NCBI GenBank assembly: GCA_949987565.1
Contig: OX465102.1
Coordinates: 29,767,873 to 29,831,872, forward strand
Source: Luidia sarsii
Lineage: Eukaryota > Echinodermata > Asteroidea > Paxillosida > Luidiidae
DNA: 64,000 nucleotides
Direction: 5' to 3'
In this document: piece by piece, positions 12,401 through 25,100 of the stretch
How the letters are laid out: every line of letters starts with the position of its first letter
Numbering within the stretch: the stretch's first letter is position 1
Notes under the pieces: generated by a model
Told to the model about the DNA's origin: nothing
Database searches by the model: none
Seen by the model: only the letters and a program-made list of their open reading frames with translations
Position numbers and translations under genes: made by a program

Positions 12401-14412
12401 TACATTCTCCTCGACGCAAACATCATTATATCTATGATGCAAAGCACTGGGCACTCAGTGTTTATCAAGTTGAGCAGGGCAAACCCTCATTGAATTACAT
12501 TCTCCTCGACGCAAACATCATGTTATATCTATCTCAATGAGGGTTTGCCCTTACTCGACGTGATCAACACTGAATGCTCAGTGCTTTGCCCGGTGCCCGA
12601 GCAAGGGCAAAACCTCATTGAATTACATTCTCCTCGACGCAAAACGTCACGTTATATCTATGGTCCTATTTTACAGGGTGTTCCAGAGACCATTGACACC
12701 CTCATGAAGGCAGACATCAAACTCTGGGTGCTCACGGGAGACAAACAGGAAACGGCCATCAATGTCGGTAGGTGACCCCATCCCCACCTCCCCAACCCCC
12801 CCCCCCCACCATCTCACTCAAGGGAACTCAAGGGAACTTGCTGGAAATGTTTCTGGGGCAAGCATGAGATAAATGAGACTTAAGGCTTTGCATGGTGGGT
12901 GAATCAATATAGGAAGGTTTGCGGTAAACACCATGTATCAGGTCTCTTAAAGGAAGAGGTATGGTTCTGAAAAGAACCTGAGCGTAACTCGACGTTTCGA
13001 CCAGTATGCTCTGGCCGTCTCCGTTTCTCCTGATGACGGCCAGAGCATACTGGTCGAAACGTCGAGTTACCCTCAGGTTCTTTTCAGAACCATACCTCTT
13101 CCTTTAAGAGACCTGATACATGGTGTTCACCGCAAACCTTCCTATATTGAATAAGCATGAGATAACTGATAAGGAATCGATAAGACTTGAAGGTTTGCAT
13201 GGTGGAGAACGTAGTGGATAGTTTGCGGTGACGCCATGTATATCTTCTCTTTCAAGAAGTGTGGCTCTGAAAAAGAGCCGGTAACTCAACGTTTCGGTTA
13301 AGGAATCTGGACTAGAAAGCGGGAGGCGCTGGTTTGATTCCTGCCCGAGCTGCCTGTGTTTTTGTACTGGACGTACAGTACTGTACGTCCAGTGCTATAT
13401 GATATGTGATGCACTGTGCAGAAATGAGTCGCTTCTCACAGTCCTTTTCCACGCACATTGCGAACAAGTTGTGGGAGGGGGGATGAAAAATCTATCGGAA
13501 ATCAATTTCTGAGTTTAATGGCAATATAACAACCATGCAAAGCCTTAAGACTTATTTATTTATTTATTTGAGTTTAATGGCATTGCTTCGTTGATATCTA
13601 GTTTCATACAGATTGGAAACTTGATTTTCAAGCTAAACTTTGGAATGAAGTGAGGTTGTGAGCTATAGATCACTGATCGTGATTTCATTTTCTAAAAGCC
13701 CATCACTTATGATACAGTGCTGAACGATAGAGTGATTGTACATGTAGTTCCGATTCTAGCAGGACCTTCGATCTACATCAAGTAGGGCAAACCCTCAACG
13801 CATTGTCTTCTCGTCCGCCTTTTTTTCTCTCCAGGCTACTCGTGCAAGCTGCTGATTTCATGTTCTCAGAGCCCATCACTTATGATACAGTGCTGAACGA
13901 TAGAGTGATTGTACATGTAGCTCCAATCCTGGCAGGACCTTTGATCTACGTCAAGTAGGACAAACCCTCAACGCATTGTCTTCTCGTCCGCCTTTTTTTC
14001 TCTCCAGGCTACTCGTGCAAGCTGCTGACTCAGAACATGCCTCTGGTCATGCTGAATGAGGACAGCCATGACGATACCAGGGAGACGTTGCGCAGACACA
14101 TCCAGACCTTTGGGGAAGACCTTGGCAGGCAGAATGACGTGGGTCTGGTCATAGACGGAAAGGTATTAACCACTTCGCGCCGGGGGGGTTTTCAGCGCCA
14201 ATGACCGCCATACGGGGGTTTTTGAACAATGCATCATTTTCAAATCTTGCTAAAACAATCGGAACAATGTATTTCTGTGAAATAAATCGATAAGGGTATA
14301 CTATGGGTACAAGAGAGTAAAACCTGGCACAATTCGGACGTCGTTGTGGCCTTTGTCAAGAGATTATCCGTTCGAAAAAGGGCCCTTTGTGCGTCGTCAA
14401 TGGACCGTAACG

Positions 14413-14458
<46 letters not shown>

Positions 14459-15401
14459 CTGCTGACAATCCCTGACCGCACACTCCAGCCTCCACTCCAG
14501 GCAGTCAAATCTTCGAGTTGGTCGGCCACAAACGAGCGTACAGATTACGGTAAAAAATGTGGGGGGAATTCCAATGCCAGACCGACGACCGTTGGGCTGT
14601 GTGGCATGCAAAGACAATGTCCCCCGCGTGCTTTCAGCTGCAGCGCGGTATCCCTCGATCCTCCACAGTAAAAGTCCCACAATTGCACAATTACTGCTGC
14701 TAATCTTGCAATTCATGTGGCAACTTGCGTCAAAAAGGGTCTTTGTACTGATTCATATTGCTTTGTTCTAAGCTGAAAAGAGTCTTTGTTTAGAATGTGG
14801 ACAATAGTGGTGCCCGGATTCGGAGGGCCCCGTCGCAAAGACAATCCAATTGACCTCCGGATTCGGAGATCCCGGCGCGAAGTGGTTAATGGCTTCTGGG
14901 TCGGCCTCACTCACCCAGTGATCTCTCACAACCTTATTTTTTTCTTTGCAATTTTTTTTATTTGTTCAAAAGTTCCCAGTCAGTTTTTCCTTGATTTTTT
15001 TTTAATCGAATTGAAAAAGCTGCATCCACTTTGTGTGATCCCTGAGCTGCCGTAGCCAGGTTTACAACAATAAGTTGTTTGCATCTGAATGAAAGCTGGG
15101 GGTGTGATCCCTGGAGATATACGGCAGTTAATGGTTGAATTGCTTCTGACTGGCGCCCCCACCCCGGCAAAGTCTATTTGGGAGGCCACCATCTAAAGGC
15201 TGGATAGCTCTGATGGAAGAGCACTGGTACGTTAGTCCAGAGGTGTCGGGTTCAAGTCCCAGTCCAGTCAAAGTTTTCTTTGCCAATTTTTCAAAAGCTT
15301 ATGTGTGGTGAACACAATGGACCAATCACATAAACAGGGATGTAAGACTTCCGGAAATTTCCGGATTTCCGGAAATGGCCTGATATTTTTTTTCTTCCCT
15401 C

Positions 15402-15440
<39 letters not shown>

Positions 15441-18400
15441 TTTTTATTATTTATTTATTATGTTTTTTATGTCTAACAGGTATCTCAAACTGCACAATTT
15501 TATCTGTTAAAACCCTAAAAACTGAAGGGAGCCTGCACCCCTGCCGTGAATCGCTCGGTCGCATAAACACTCACTCGCTGTCACATCTCTTGGTCACGTA
15601 TATCACTTGGAAGAGAGTTAAGAATCTGGGGAAGAGGCTTAACAAGGAGAATTGTGCACAGTTAGTTTGGTTATGTTTGAAGAGCAAGACTTCCATTTGG
15701 CTGAAGGAGGACAGTTAAAAAAATAATTAAATTTTTTGGCAGTTTCAAAACCTCTTCTATGGTATAGCAGTCTTCTTCCCTTGGTGGTGTATGTCTGCGT
15801 GTTAGACACAAATAGATTCTAGACCCTCTGAATGAGAAGAACATTCGTCATTATCACGGGGTAACTCTCTTCATCTGATCTTTTTGCTTCCGTTCCTAAT
15901 GTGTGCATGATGTCCGCTATCAGAATGGCAAGCAACCCACTGCATTGATATGAGCCAGTTTAAAAACTGGTCGCCCCAAGTTCGATCTTAAGTCTGGTAG
16001 CCCAGCTGGCCAGTTGGAAACAAAATAGTCATTCCAGTCTGGTAAGCAGGTTGGAAGATCTTTGCAACGACACATCGCGTGACTTTGATCACCCTTTCCA
16101 CTTATCTGCACCACCGCGATGAACAACCCCTTCATATCTTTGTTGTGACTTAATGTCTCTTCTTATTTTTTTTTCTTTTGCCCTTTGACAGACCTTGAAG
16201 TTTGCCCTTGAGTTTGACATGAGGAAAGATTTTCTGGACTTGGCGGTGTCCTGCAAAGCGGTCATCTGTTGCAGGTGGGTGGTTTGTTGTCTTGGGGTCT
16301 TTGTTAGCGCTGCATGTGCTTTGCTCCAAGAGCCTTGCTGAAAAAAATATGCCCAGGCAAGACCCACTTCTCCTGTTTTTGAGTGCAGATGTCTTAACCA
16401 CTTGACCACCGAGCTGGTCAAGGTTGTATGGTGGATTGGAATCTGTACAGTTCGTGGAAGGTGCCGTGTTCAGTCATAGAAATGTTAATCTTTGTATTGG
16501 TGATAATGTAGAGAGTTTGCCCTATACTGAACCATATAGGCAAAACATTACGACTCTTGACATACAAATATTTCAACCACCTTTTCTTGCTGTTTACAGG
16601 GTCACTCCAAGGCAGAAGGCAGAGCTAGTGGAACTGGTCAAGCAGAATGTCAAGGTGGTCACCTTGGCTATTGGGGATGGAGCTAATGACGTGGGCATGA
16701 TCCAGGTAAGCATCCCATCCCCATCCTCCCCTTCCTCCTCTCCTCATCTCATGACCTCCACTCTCTTTGTCCTGTGTTCTCTTCATCTTTTTATCCTTCT
16801 CATCTTTCTTATCCCTTACTCCCTCCCTTTCCTCTCACCTTCCCCTTCCTCCCCGCCCTCATCCTTTGCATCGCCGTCCTTGTCACCGCCTGCCTCTTCC
16901 CAATCCCCCCATTTCTTTGTTTCATATCTGTCTCATCATCCTGCGTTCCCTCATACTCCTCTTTCTCACCCTCATTCTCCTCATCCTCTTCATCCCCCTA
17001 CTTACAATTTCTCCTCTTCCTCCTCATCCCTTCCTCTTCATACTCATCTTCTTCCCCATACTCATCCTCATCCTCTTCCTCCTCACCCTTTCCCACCTGT
17101 ACCTCATTCCTATATCGATCTTTCTCCTCCCTCCTCATCCTCCTTCCTTCTCTATCCTTTCTCCTCCCCTCCCTCCCTCCCTTCTTCCCTCCCTACTCCC
17201 TCCCTCATTCTCCTCCCTCCTTCCTCCTTCTCCTCCTCCCCCCTCCTCCTCCTCCTCCCATCCTCCTGCTCCTCCTCCTCCTGCTCCTCCTGCTCCTGCT
17301 CCTCCTGCTCCTCCTGCTCCTCCTGTTCCTCCTCCACCTCCTCCACCTCCTCCACTTCCTCCTCATCTTCCCCCTCCTCTCCCTCCTCCTCCTGCTCCTC
17401 CTGCTCCTCCTGCTCCTCCTCCACTTCCTCCTCATCTTCCTCCTCTCCCTCTTCCTTCCCCTCCTCCTCCTCCTCCTCCTCCTCCCCTTCCTCCTCCTCA
17501 TCTCTTCCTCATCATCATCATCATCATTATGATACCTCCCACTAACTCCCTTCCCTCTTTGCCCACCCTGCAGGCAGCGGATGTAGGCATAGGCATCAGT
17601 GGCCGTGAGGGTCTGCAGGCAGCCAACTGCTCAGACTACTCCATTGCCCAGTTCCGCTTCCTGCACAAGCTCATGCTGGTGCACGGTGTCTGGAGCTACA
17701 ACCGCCTGTCCAAGGTCATCCTGTATTCCTTCTACAAGAACATCTGCCTCTACATCATGGAGGTAAGACACTCACTCTTCACCACGTCACACTGGGCTGT
17801 TTTTCAGTCCCTATTATATCCATCCGATAGACTTTCAATGATGTGCCATCTTCAGAATTCCCAAAACAATCAGGAACAATATACATGCCTTACTCTGCCT
17901 TTGAGAAAGGTCCTGCTAGGATCGAAATGTCAGGCCCACTAAATTGTAGATGGACCTAGCCCTAGTCAGTTGGACCTAGCCCTAGTCAGTTGGGCCTTGC
18001 CCTAGTCAGTTGGACCTAGCCCTAGTCAGTTGGACCTACCCCTAGTCAGTTGCCCTAGTCAGTTGGACCTAGCCCTAGTCAGTTGGACCTACCCTAGTCA
18101 GTTGGACCTAGCCCTAGTCAGTTGGGCCTAGCCCTAGTCAGTTGGACCTAGCCCTAGTCAGTTGGACCTACCCTAGTCAGTTGGGCCTAGCCCTAGTCAG
18201 TTGGACCTAGCCCTAGTCAGTTGGACCTACCCTAGTCAGTTGGACCTAGCCCTAGTCAGTTGGACCTACCCTAGTCAGTTGGACCTAGCCCTAGTCAGTT
18301 GGACCTACCCTAGTCAGTTGGACCTAGCCCTTGTCAGGTGGGTTCTAGCCCTAGTCAGTTGGGCCTAGCCCTAGTCAGTTGGACCTAGCCATAGTCAGTT

Positions 18401-19128
18401 GGGCCTAGCCCTAGTCAGTTGGGCCTAGCCCTTGTCAGGTGGGTTCTAGCCCTAGTCAGTTGGGCCTAGCCCTAGTCAGTTGGACCTAGCCATAGTCAGT
18501 TGGGCCTAGCCCTAGTCAGTTGGGCCTAGCCCTAGTCAGTTGGACCTAGCCCTAGTCAGTTGGACCTAGCCCTAGTCAGTTGGACCTAGCCCCAGTCAGT
18601 TGGACCTAGCCCTAGTCAGTTGGGCCTAGCCCTAGTCAGTTGGGCCTAGCCCTAGTCAGTTGGGCCTAGCCCTAGTCAGTTGGGCCTAGCCCTAGTCAGT
18701 TGGACCTAGCCCTAGTCAGTTGGGCCTTGCCCTAATTCTTCCAACCTGTTTTTTTTTTTATTATACACTGTAGGAGTATTGGACCTACATTGTGTACATG
18801 TATAGGGATCTGACTTTACCATATTTCTCCCAAACTTTATCTCTCTCTCTCTGTAGTTCTGGTTTGCCATTGTGAATGGCTGGTCAGGGCAGATTCTCTT
18901 CAACCAGTGGTGCATTGGTATCTACAACTTGGTGAGTATTTTGTACGAACAATTCCTATGCCCTTTACTTTCTTTCCCCCTTGAAACAAACATTTCTCTT
19001 TCTCTCTCTATGAATGTCTGTCTTTATGTCTCTCTTCCTTTCTTTCTGTCCCGCTTTCTCTTTCTATTACCCTCTCAATCTCTCACTCCCTTTTTACTAT
19101 CTCACTCTCTCTGTCTCTGTCTCTCTCC

Positions 19129-19159
<31 letters not shown>

Positions 19160-22100
19160 TCTCTCCCTGTCACTGTGTCTCTCTTTCTCTCTTTCTCTTC
19201 CTCTCACTATCTCTCGCTCTCTTCTTTTTGGCTCTCTCACTCTCTTTCTCTACTTCTCCCTCTGTATGAAAGTTTTCTTTCTGTCTCTGTCTCAATCTCT
19301 CTCTATCCCCCTCTCTCTCTCCCCTGTCTCTCTCCCCCCATCTCTCCCCTCCCCCTTTTTCTCTTTCCATTTCAATCTCTCTCCATTTTCACCCTTCCTC
19401 TTTCTCACTCTTTCTCCCCCTCTCATAAGCTAATTCTCCCCCCCCCCTCTGTCTCCTTCCCTCTCTCTCAGTTGCCCTCCCCCTCTCTCTCACATCCCTT
19501 TCTATCTGTCTCGATTTTTACCCTTTTTCTTTATCTCTCTTTCTCTTGCTCTCCCCTCTCTCTCTCTCTTTCTCTTGCTCCCCCCTCTCTCTCTTTCTCT
19601 TGCTCTTTCTCTCTCTCTCTTTCTCTTGCTCTCCTCTCTCACTCTCTCTCTCTTTCTCTTGCTCTCCTGTCTCTCTCTCTCTCTCTCTCTCTCCCTCTCA
19701 CTCTCCCTCTCACTCTCCCTCTCCCTCTGTCTGTCTCTCTATCCCTCCCCTATTGCTCTCTCTCTTTTCTCTCTGATTCTCACTCTTTCTCTCCCTCTCC
19801 TCTCCGTCTCTCTGTCCCTTTCAATCCCTCTGCATTTTCACCCTTCTCCCTGTCTCTCTCCCCCTCCCCCTCTCTAATACTCATTTCTGTTCTCATTCTG
19901 CAGGCTTTCACTGCTCTTCCACCCTTTGCCATCGGTCTCTTTGATCGTAACATCAGTGTGGAGAGTATGCAGAGGTTTCCTCAGCTGTACAAACCCTCGC
20001 AGAACTCAGAGTACTTCAATTCCAAGGTAAGGGCCAAACTTTCTGGGCAGATTATAATCTATACTATGGAGTGGAACAGAAGTGATAAACACATTCCAAG
20101 AATACTGCATTTTGCTTTCAGCATTTTTGCATTTAAGTCACTTAATCATGCAGATATAAAAACAAAATTTAGGGCCTGATGTTTCGATCCCAGCAGGAAC
20201 GTTCTTAAAGGTATTTTTTTCTTTGATGAAAGTCCTGCTAGAATCAAAACATCAAGCCCTCTATTAGAATGGTCAAAACAAAAGGGAAACAAAAGGAAAC
20301 TCGCTCAAGACCTGTAAAAAGTTGACCACTGCGTTTTGAATTCATAACTTCGTAACTTCATAACTTTACTTGACCAGCAGAGCTAACCAGCCCTTAGCAG
20401 GGGGCCTTCCCAAATACTTGAGTATCTTTGCCATGGTTGGGATGCCGGTCAGAGGCATTTAACCACTTCGGTACGGGATTATTGTAGTGCCAATGGCCGG
20501 CACAGTGCCATTTCAAAAGCTTGCTAAACAATCAGAGAACAATAAACCTGCAAAATAAATCAATGAGTGCACTATTTGTATCAGTGAATCTAAATGTGGC
20601 ACAGTAGGAAGTCTGCGTGGCTTTTGTCAAGGGATTATCAGCCCTCAAAGATTGGCCTTTTGTTTGTAGTCCAATGGAGTGTCGGCTGTGCCACATGACA
20701 CCGAGAACTGTGTGTACCGCTACCCTTTGACCGCGAACATTCCTGCACTGCAGCGGAGAAAGGATCCAGCTGGACGGCCTCAACAAAGCGTGCAATTTGT
20801 GGTAAAGGCAGCGGGTGCATTCCACAGTCTGTCCGGTGACTGCATTGGGTGTGGGGCAGGCTAGCACACTGTCAGCTCTAGTAGACGCGCAGACCCTCGA
20901 TCGTTCACAATGAAGCCCCACAATAGCGCCAATGTTACCGCTGATCTTGCAATTCATGCAGCAACTGACATCAAAAAAGGTGTTTGTCATGATAAATATT
21001 GCTGAAAAGAGTCTGTCTACAGTTTGGACAATAGCGGCGTCCAAATTTTGAAACCCACTACGCATTCACAGCGGCTTCCCGGCTCGAAGGGGTTAACCGC
21101 TAACGTGTTTTGCTATTCCTCCATTTCCCCTCAAGGTGTTTTGGATGTGGACGTGCAATGCGGTCTATCACTCACTGCTCATCTTCTGGTTCGTCGTGGG
21201 GGCGCTGTACCAAGACGTGGCCTTCTCGGACGGCAAACTGGGCGGCCATTTATTCATGGGCAACATGGCCTATACGGTGAGGCTGCATTAAATACTTAAA
21301 CGGCAAAAAAATCTTCGACTTGACATGGACTTTGGTTATGAGTACCAGCACTCTTACCATCTGAGCTATCCGGCCCTTAGATGGTGGCTTTCCCAAATAG
21401 TCAACTATGGTAGCCTTTGCCGGGTTGGGGGTGCCAGCCAGAAGCAATTCAACCATTAACTGCGGTATATCTCCAGAGATCGCACCCCCGTTTTTAATTC
21501 AGATGTAGTTTGGGGATCACACAAAAATTTTCAAAAATTCCCAGTTTAGGCCCTATTTCTTTATTTGTTTGACGAAGAAAAAAGACGCACTATCAGTGGA
21601 ATCAGAATTGCGATTTGAAAACATTTATGGAAAGAGCAGGAGAGGAAGATAAAGACTAAGACGGATGGATGGTATTGTTTCTGAAAGAAATGAAACTAAG
21701 TAAAATGGCTAAAAGTTGCATGACATCCTGTTTGTATGATAGGCTGACTTATTCTGCTCCCATTTCATTGCAGTACGTGCTGATTGTAGTCACCTTGAAA
21801 GCGGGCTTGACCATGGATGCCTGGAGCTGGGTAAGTAGCAAAGATTCAGACAAATGCAAGGAGTGGATTTCACAAGGCCTTACGATGCATCGTAACTCAA
21901 CTTACAATGGATAATAACCCATTGTAAGGTGTGATAGGCCGTATAGTTTCTGTGCAGTGCTCATCATCTTGCAATTGATCGTAAGTTATAATGGGTTTGG
22001 TGAAGTCGACTGCAGAGTGCAGGTTGCCCATGATATCTGCCATGTCTGTTGCCACTGCCAAATGCCACAGGCCTGCCTGGCAGTATGCCCTACCTCAATT

Positions 22101-25100
22101 ACTCTTGGGGACAGCAGTGCAATCGTTGTTGCTTATCTGGCAATTTAGCTGGTTACTAGGCCGTTCCCACTACACCAAATAAACGCGATTATTTGGATCG
22201 CGATTTGAATCGCAATTCAAACTCCACTTTTTTTGCGTGTGGGGACACAATAAACGCAATTATTAGTGGGATTTGAATCGCAATTCGGACTCCACTAAGA
22301 GTGAGTTTTTTTTCAAATAATCACGTTTATTTGCGACACGATGTGTGTGGGAACGCTCCGATGAAATCGCATCGTTTTTTTTTTTAAGCCCACGATGCAT
22401 TGCGTGCGCATGGCATTTCCTGCCAGCAGCTTACTGCCAGGAAGTGCAGCACAGGGTTTGTTTACGTTCGTCAGCGAGTCCCGCCATTCCCGCTTGCGCA
22501 GCGCGACCACACGCTAACCGCAATTGGCTCGCGTTTATTTGCGACGCGATTATTTGGCCTGTGTGGACACGACAAAAGAAAAAGGTTTTTGAATCGCGAT
22601 TCAAATCGCGATTATTTTCGTAGTGGGAATGGCCCTACTCTCACTGTTATTGCCACATCGTGATTAACCTCTCCTTTTTATAATAGCCAGCTGTCTGGTA
22701 ATAATTTTTAAAAAAGATAATGAAATTCACATCTGCACTAGACTTGGGGATACGTAGTGTATTCTTTAACTGTATTTATTTTGAAAAAATTTAGTGAAAA
22801 CGTTTTAAGTACCTTTGGACAAGTTTTGGACATGAATCCCAGACCTTGGGTTTTCCTTACCAGTGTTCTTTCCAAAATATTTAACTAGGGTTTGCCTTGT
22901 GTACCAGTGCTCTTACCATCTGAACTGACCAGCCCTTAGATGACGGCTTTCCAAAATATTCAACTAGTCTTTTCCTTGCGTACCAGTGCTCTTACCATCT
23001 GAACTAACCAGCCCTTACATGTAGATGATGTCTTTCCAAAATATACCAAAATATATCCAAAAACTACCGGTAGTCTTTGGCAAAGATTAGTTGACTATTT
23101 GGGAAGACTGCTATCTCAGGGCTGGATAGCACAGAGGGTAAGAGCGCTGGTACGCAAAACCCGAGGTCTCAGGTTCAGGCCCCGGTCTAGTCAACATTGC
23201 TTTGCCATTTGTTCAGAATTGTTTGTCTGATTGTTTAATTGACTGCCTTCTTTGTCCTGTAGCCGGTGCACTTCTCCATGTGGTTCAGCCTCCTGGCCTG
23301 GTTTATCTTCATCGCTCTCTACTCCGCCTTGTTCCCAGTCATCAAGATGGCCTCGGACATGACTGGCCAGGTACGTAGGCAGAACTTCAGTGACATTGTC
23401 TCGACACTAGAGCTTATCGTAATGTTTGTAGCACTGTAAATTTATCTGTTCATTCACATCCTTAAAGCCCCTACTCACCATTTGCACAAATCCAAATTTC
23501 GACCTGACAAATTTTGTTGAAGTAACTTACTCAAGTGGAAGTAAATACCAGTATCAGACACGCTGTGAACTTTTAGCGCTTGGAATGCTGCCATTTTCAT
23601 TTCAAAATGACTTTTTGAAAAAAAAATATGCTTACCAGCCTGCCCCTACATACTGTTTGCACAAATCTAACATGGTCCATTTGAAATTACCGATGAGTGG
23701 CCTTTTGGGCCGCCTTGTGATTGATGATTCACCATAGAAAAAAGATCAAAGAAAGTGGCATCCAAAAATCTATTTCCCATAGTGAAAGTGAAAGTTGAAA
23801 CTTTGCAGTGGCACCGAGTATTGTGTCTCCATTTACTTTATGCGTTTTTGTTTTGCTGCTAGGCTCACATGGTGTTTTCCTGTGGTATATTCTGGATGCT
23901 GTTGTTCCTGATACCTGTGGTGGCGCTATGGAGGGACGTTGCGTGGAAAGCGTAAGTCTGAATTCGGAAGGATTATTTCATGTTACGCAACATTTTGCTG
24001 CCTTTGCTTAATACTGCAGAAAAGAGCCATTGTGGCGCAAGACTTAGGCAACATTTGTACGTTGTGTAACTTACGCAACTTTTCGTGAAACCTGCCCCTG
24101 GTCTTGGTCTTGGGCATTGAGATCTCAGTCTTGGGCATTCTGTCAGTAGACTATCGTGAAGTGAATTTAGCTAGATATCACCAGAGTCTGGTTTAAACCT
24201 TTACTTCTTTCTTATATTTCTGGTCCTTCAGCTTTAAGCGAACCCTTTTCAAGTCCCTCGCTGAGGAGGTGAAGGAAGCCGAGGTCAAACTGATGGACCC
24301 CACCGCCATAATCCAGCGGTCCGTCAAGAAGAGGTAAGCAATGGCTGATGGGCCGATCCATTTCTTAAATCGAGGGGTCAACACACACTAACATCAGTGA
24401 AGACTTTTTAACGGCATACTTTTTTTTTCAGCAGACAATCTTCACTCCATCTCATTCTAAAACTTTAGGGTTCAATTTCTATCTTTCAATATTTCTGGGT
24501 TAAAGTTTGTTCGCTTAACATCTGGCATATTTTGGGCCATGTATTAAACAGAAGTGAGCTGTCATCACAAATTGTATTTTTGTTGAAAAATAACCCCCCA
24601 TCAACTAACCCCAAAGTTGAAATAATTTTTTGTAATTTTTTGAAAAGTTTATTTATTCTGATAATTTTGATTGTGTTTTAATCTTGTTTGTTGACCCGTT
24701 CAAACTTTTGAAAGTTTTTCCGTGTTATCTGCAAAAGCCTCCTATGGGTAAGAAAGACTAGCACAAAAACCAAAAATTGCACCTGAGCACCTGATTGTCC
24801 ACCTGGGACCATCATGCACTGCTGGACAGTTGCATCGTGGGAAAGGCCATTGGGTGACTGGGGTATGAGTTGGCCCATAGAGGGCTCCCTCTGTTGATGT
24901 AGAAATGTTTTAGCATCATCAGTTGTGAAGTCCAAATCACTTCTCAGGGCACAGGGAAGAAAATCAAAAGTAAGATTCATCAGCCTTTTTTTTGTTAGCA
25001 AGGTATTTAGAAAAAAAGGCAACTACAGAGGTTTGTTTAATTTCTTAATTTAATTAGTATGTGACTTCACTTTTGCACCAGTCTTACTTTGCATTCACAC

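Noticed and set aside
14240..14716. 158-codon minus-strand frame
   Set aside because: Lies wholly inside the TTAA MITE and spans its (GT)n run; no transposase-like content.
15199..15270. Functional tRNA gene
   Set aside because: The tRNA-like segment recurs in many SINE copies with decayed stems, so it is a repeat part.
16767..17942. 391-codon and other long frames over intron 12
   Set aside because: CT-rich low complexity; only the part from 17574 to 17762 is a real exon.
18872..20179. 435-codon frame across intron 14
   Set aside because: Reads through a (CT)n tract joining e14 and e15; both exons have clear splice sites at the edges of the tract.
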